In this document: piece by piece, positions 5,776-5,868 of the stretch
Numbering within the stretch: position 1 is the first letter of the stretch
Layout of the letters: each line of letters opens with the position of its first letter
Assembly (NCBI GenBank): GCA_964447175.1
Contig: CAYURP010000078.1
Coordinates: 1 to 5,868, forward strand
Direction: 5' to 3'
DNA from: CAYURP01 sp964447175
GTDB lineage: Bacteria > Zixibacteria > MSB-5A5 > SM23-73-2
DNA: 5,868 bases
Program-made: the position numbers and the translations under genes
Notes under the pieces: generated by a model
Database searches by the model: none
What the model was told of the DNA's origin: nothing
What the model saw: the letters and a program-made list of their open reading frames with translations, nothing else

Positions 5776-5868
5776 TTTTGTCTTTTGTTTAAGGTTGAAG
5801 GCTGACCAAGCTCTTAAAATATCATCGGCTTGAAACTATCAAGAATATAACTTCCAAAAGCAGAAAAA

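Noticed and set aside
5816..5842. Possible promoter TTGATA-N15-TATTTT before the secreted protein gene
   Set aside because: The spacer is too short and the -10 is poor; the true promoter may lie outside the window.

Overview
The window looks like a metagenome-derived contig from an uncultured bacterium, with a short piece of foreign, archaeal-looking DNA at its left end. All bacterial genes lie on the minus strand. The best hint of lineage is the secreted beta-propeller protein with a C-terminal dockerin made of two Asp/Asn-rich loops, each followed by a (V/I)VYLxNYLF-like helix. That dockerin style is familiar from candidate phyla such as Zixibacteria and relatives. The assignment is an inference from protein style and is not proven by a marker gene.

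Layout, left to right. (1) Bases 1-296, plus strand: AT-rich DNA (27% GC by hand count over 1-300) coding for the start of a protein with the FVFSLDALLA-type N-terminus seen in archaeal, especially DPANN, pilin-like exported proteins. (2) At about 296/297 this reading frame meets, tail to tail, the first ~91 codons of a bacterial Lon-like AAA+ protease on the minus strand. Both genes are cut at the same base and GC jumps to about 47%, so a chimeric join is the simplest explanation. (3) 587-1477, minus: an MscS-family mechanosensitive channel, 17 nt upstream of the protease start and apparently in one operon with it, behind a strong sigma70-type promoter (TTTACA-N17-TATAAT). (4) 1597-2631, minus: a decaying free-standing LAGLIDADG homing endonuclease with two N-terminal DNA-binding segments. 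An in-frame TAA near its start and a lysine in place of one catalytic acid suggest it is dead or dying, yet it keeps a perfect-consensus promoter. (5) 2811-4043, minus: a DUF401-family polytopic membrane protein, a presumed transporter. (6) 4142-4223: a compact palindromic element with three nested or overlapping hairpins between 8-bp direct repeats, probably a REP/MITE-like repeat. (7) 4264-5775, minus: a 503-residue secreted protein with about eight SBBP-type beta-propeller repeats and a dockerin.

The genes do not form one pathway. The channel and protease may share a transcript and both suit envelope or stress roles. The DUF401 protein and the secreted dockerin protein stand alone. The endonuclease and palindromic element are mobile or selfish DNA in the spaces between core genes. 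I found no CRISPR array, tRNA, rRNA or recognisable defence system, and no clear new system. The points most worth following are the chimeric join, the asymmetrically degenerate endonuclease and the palindromic element.
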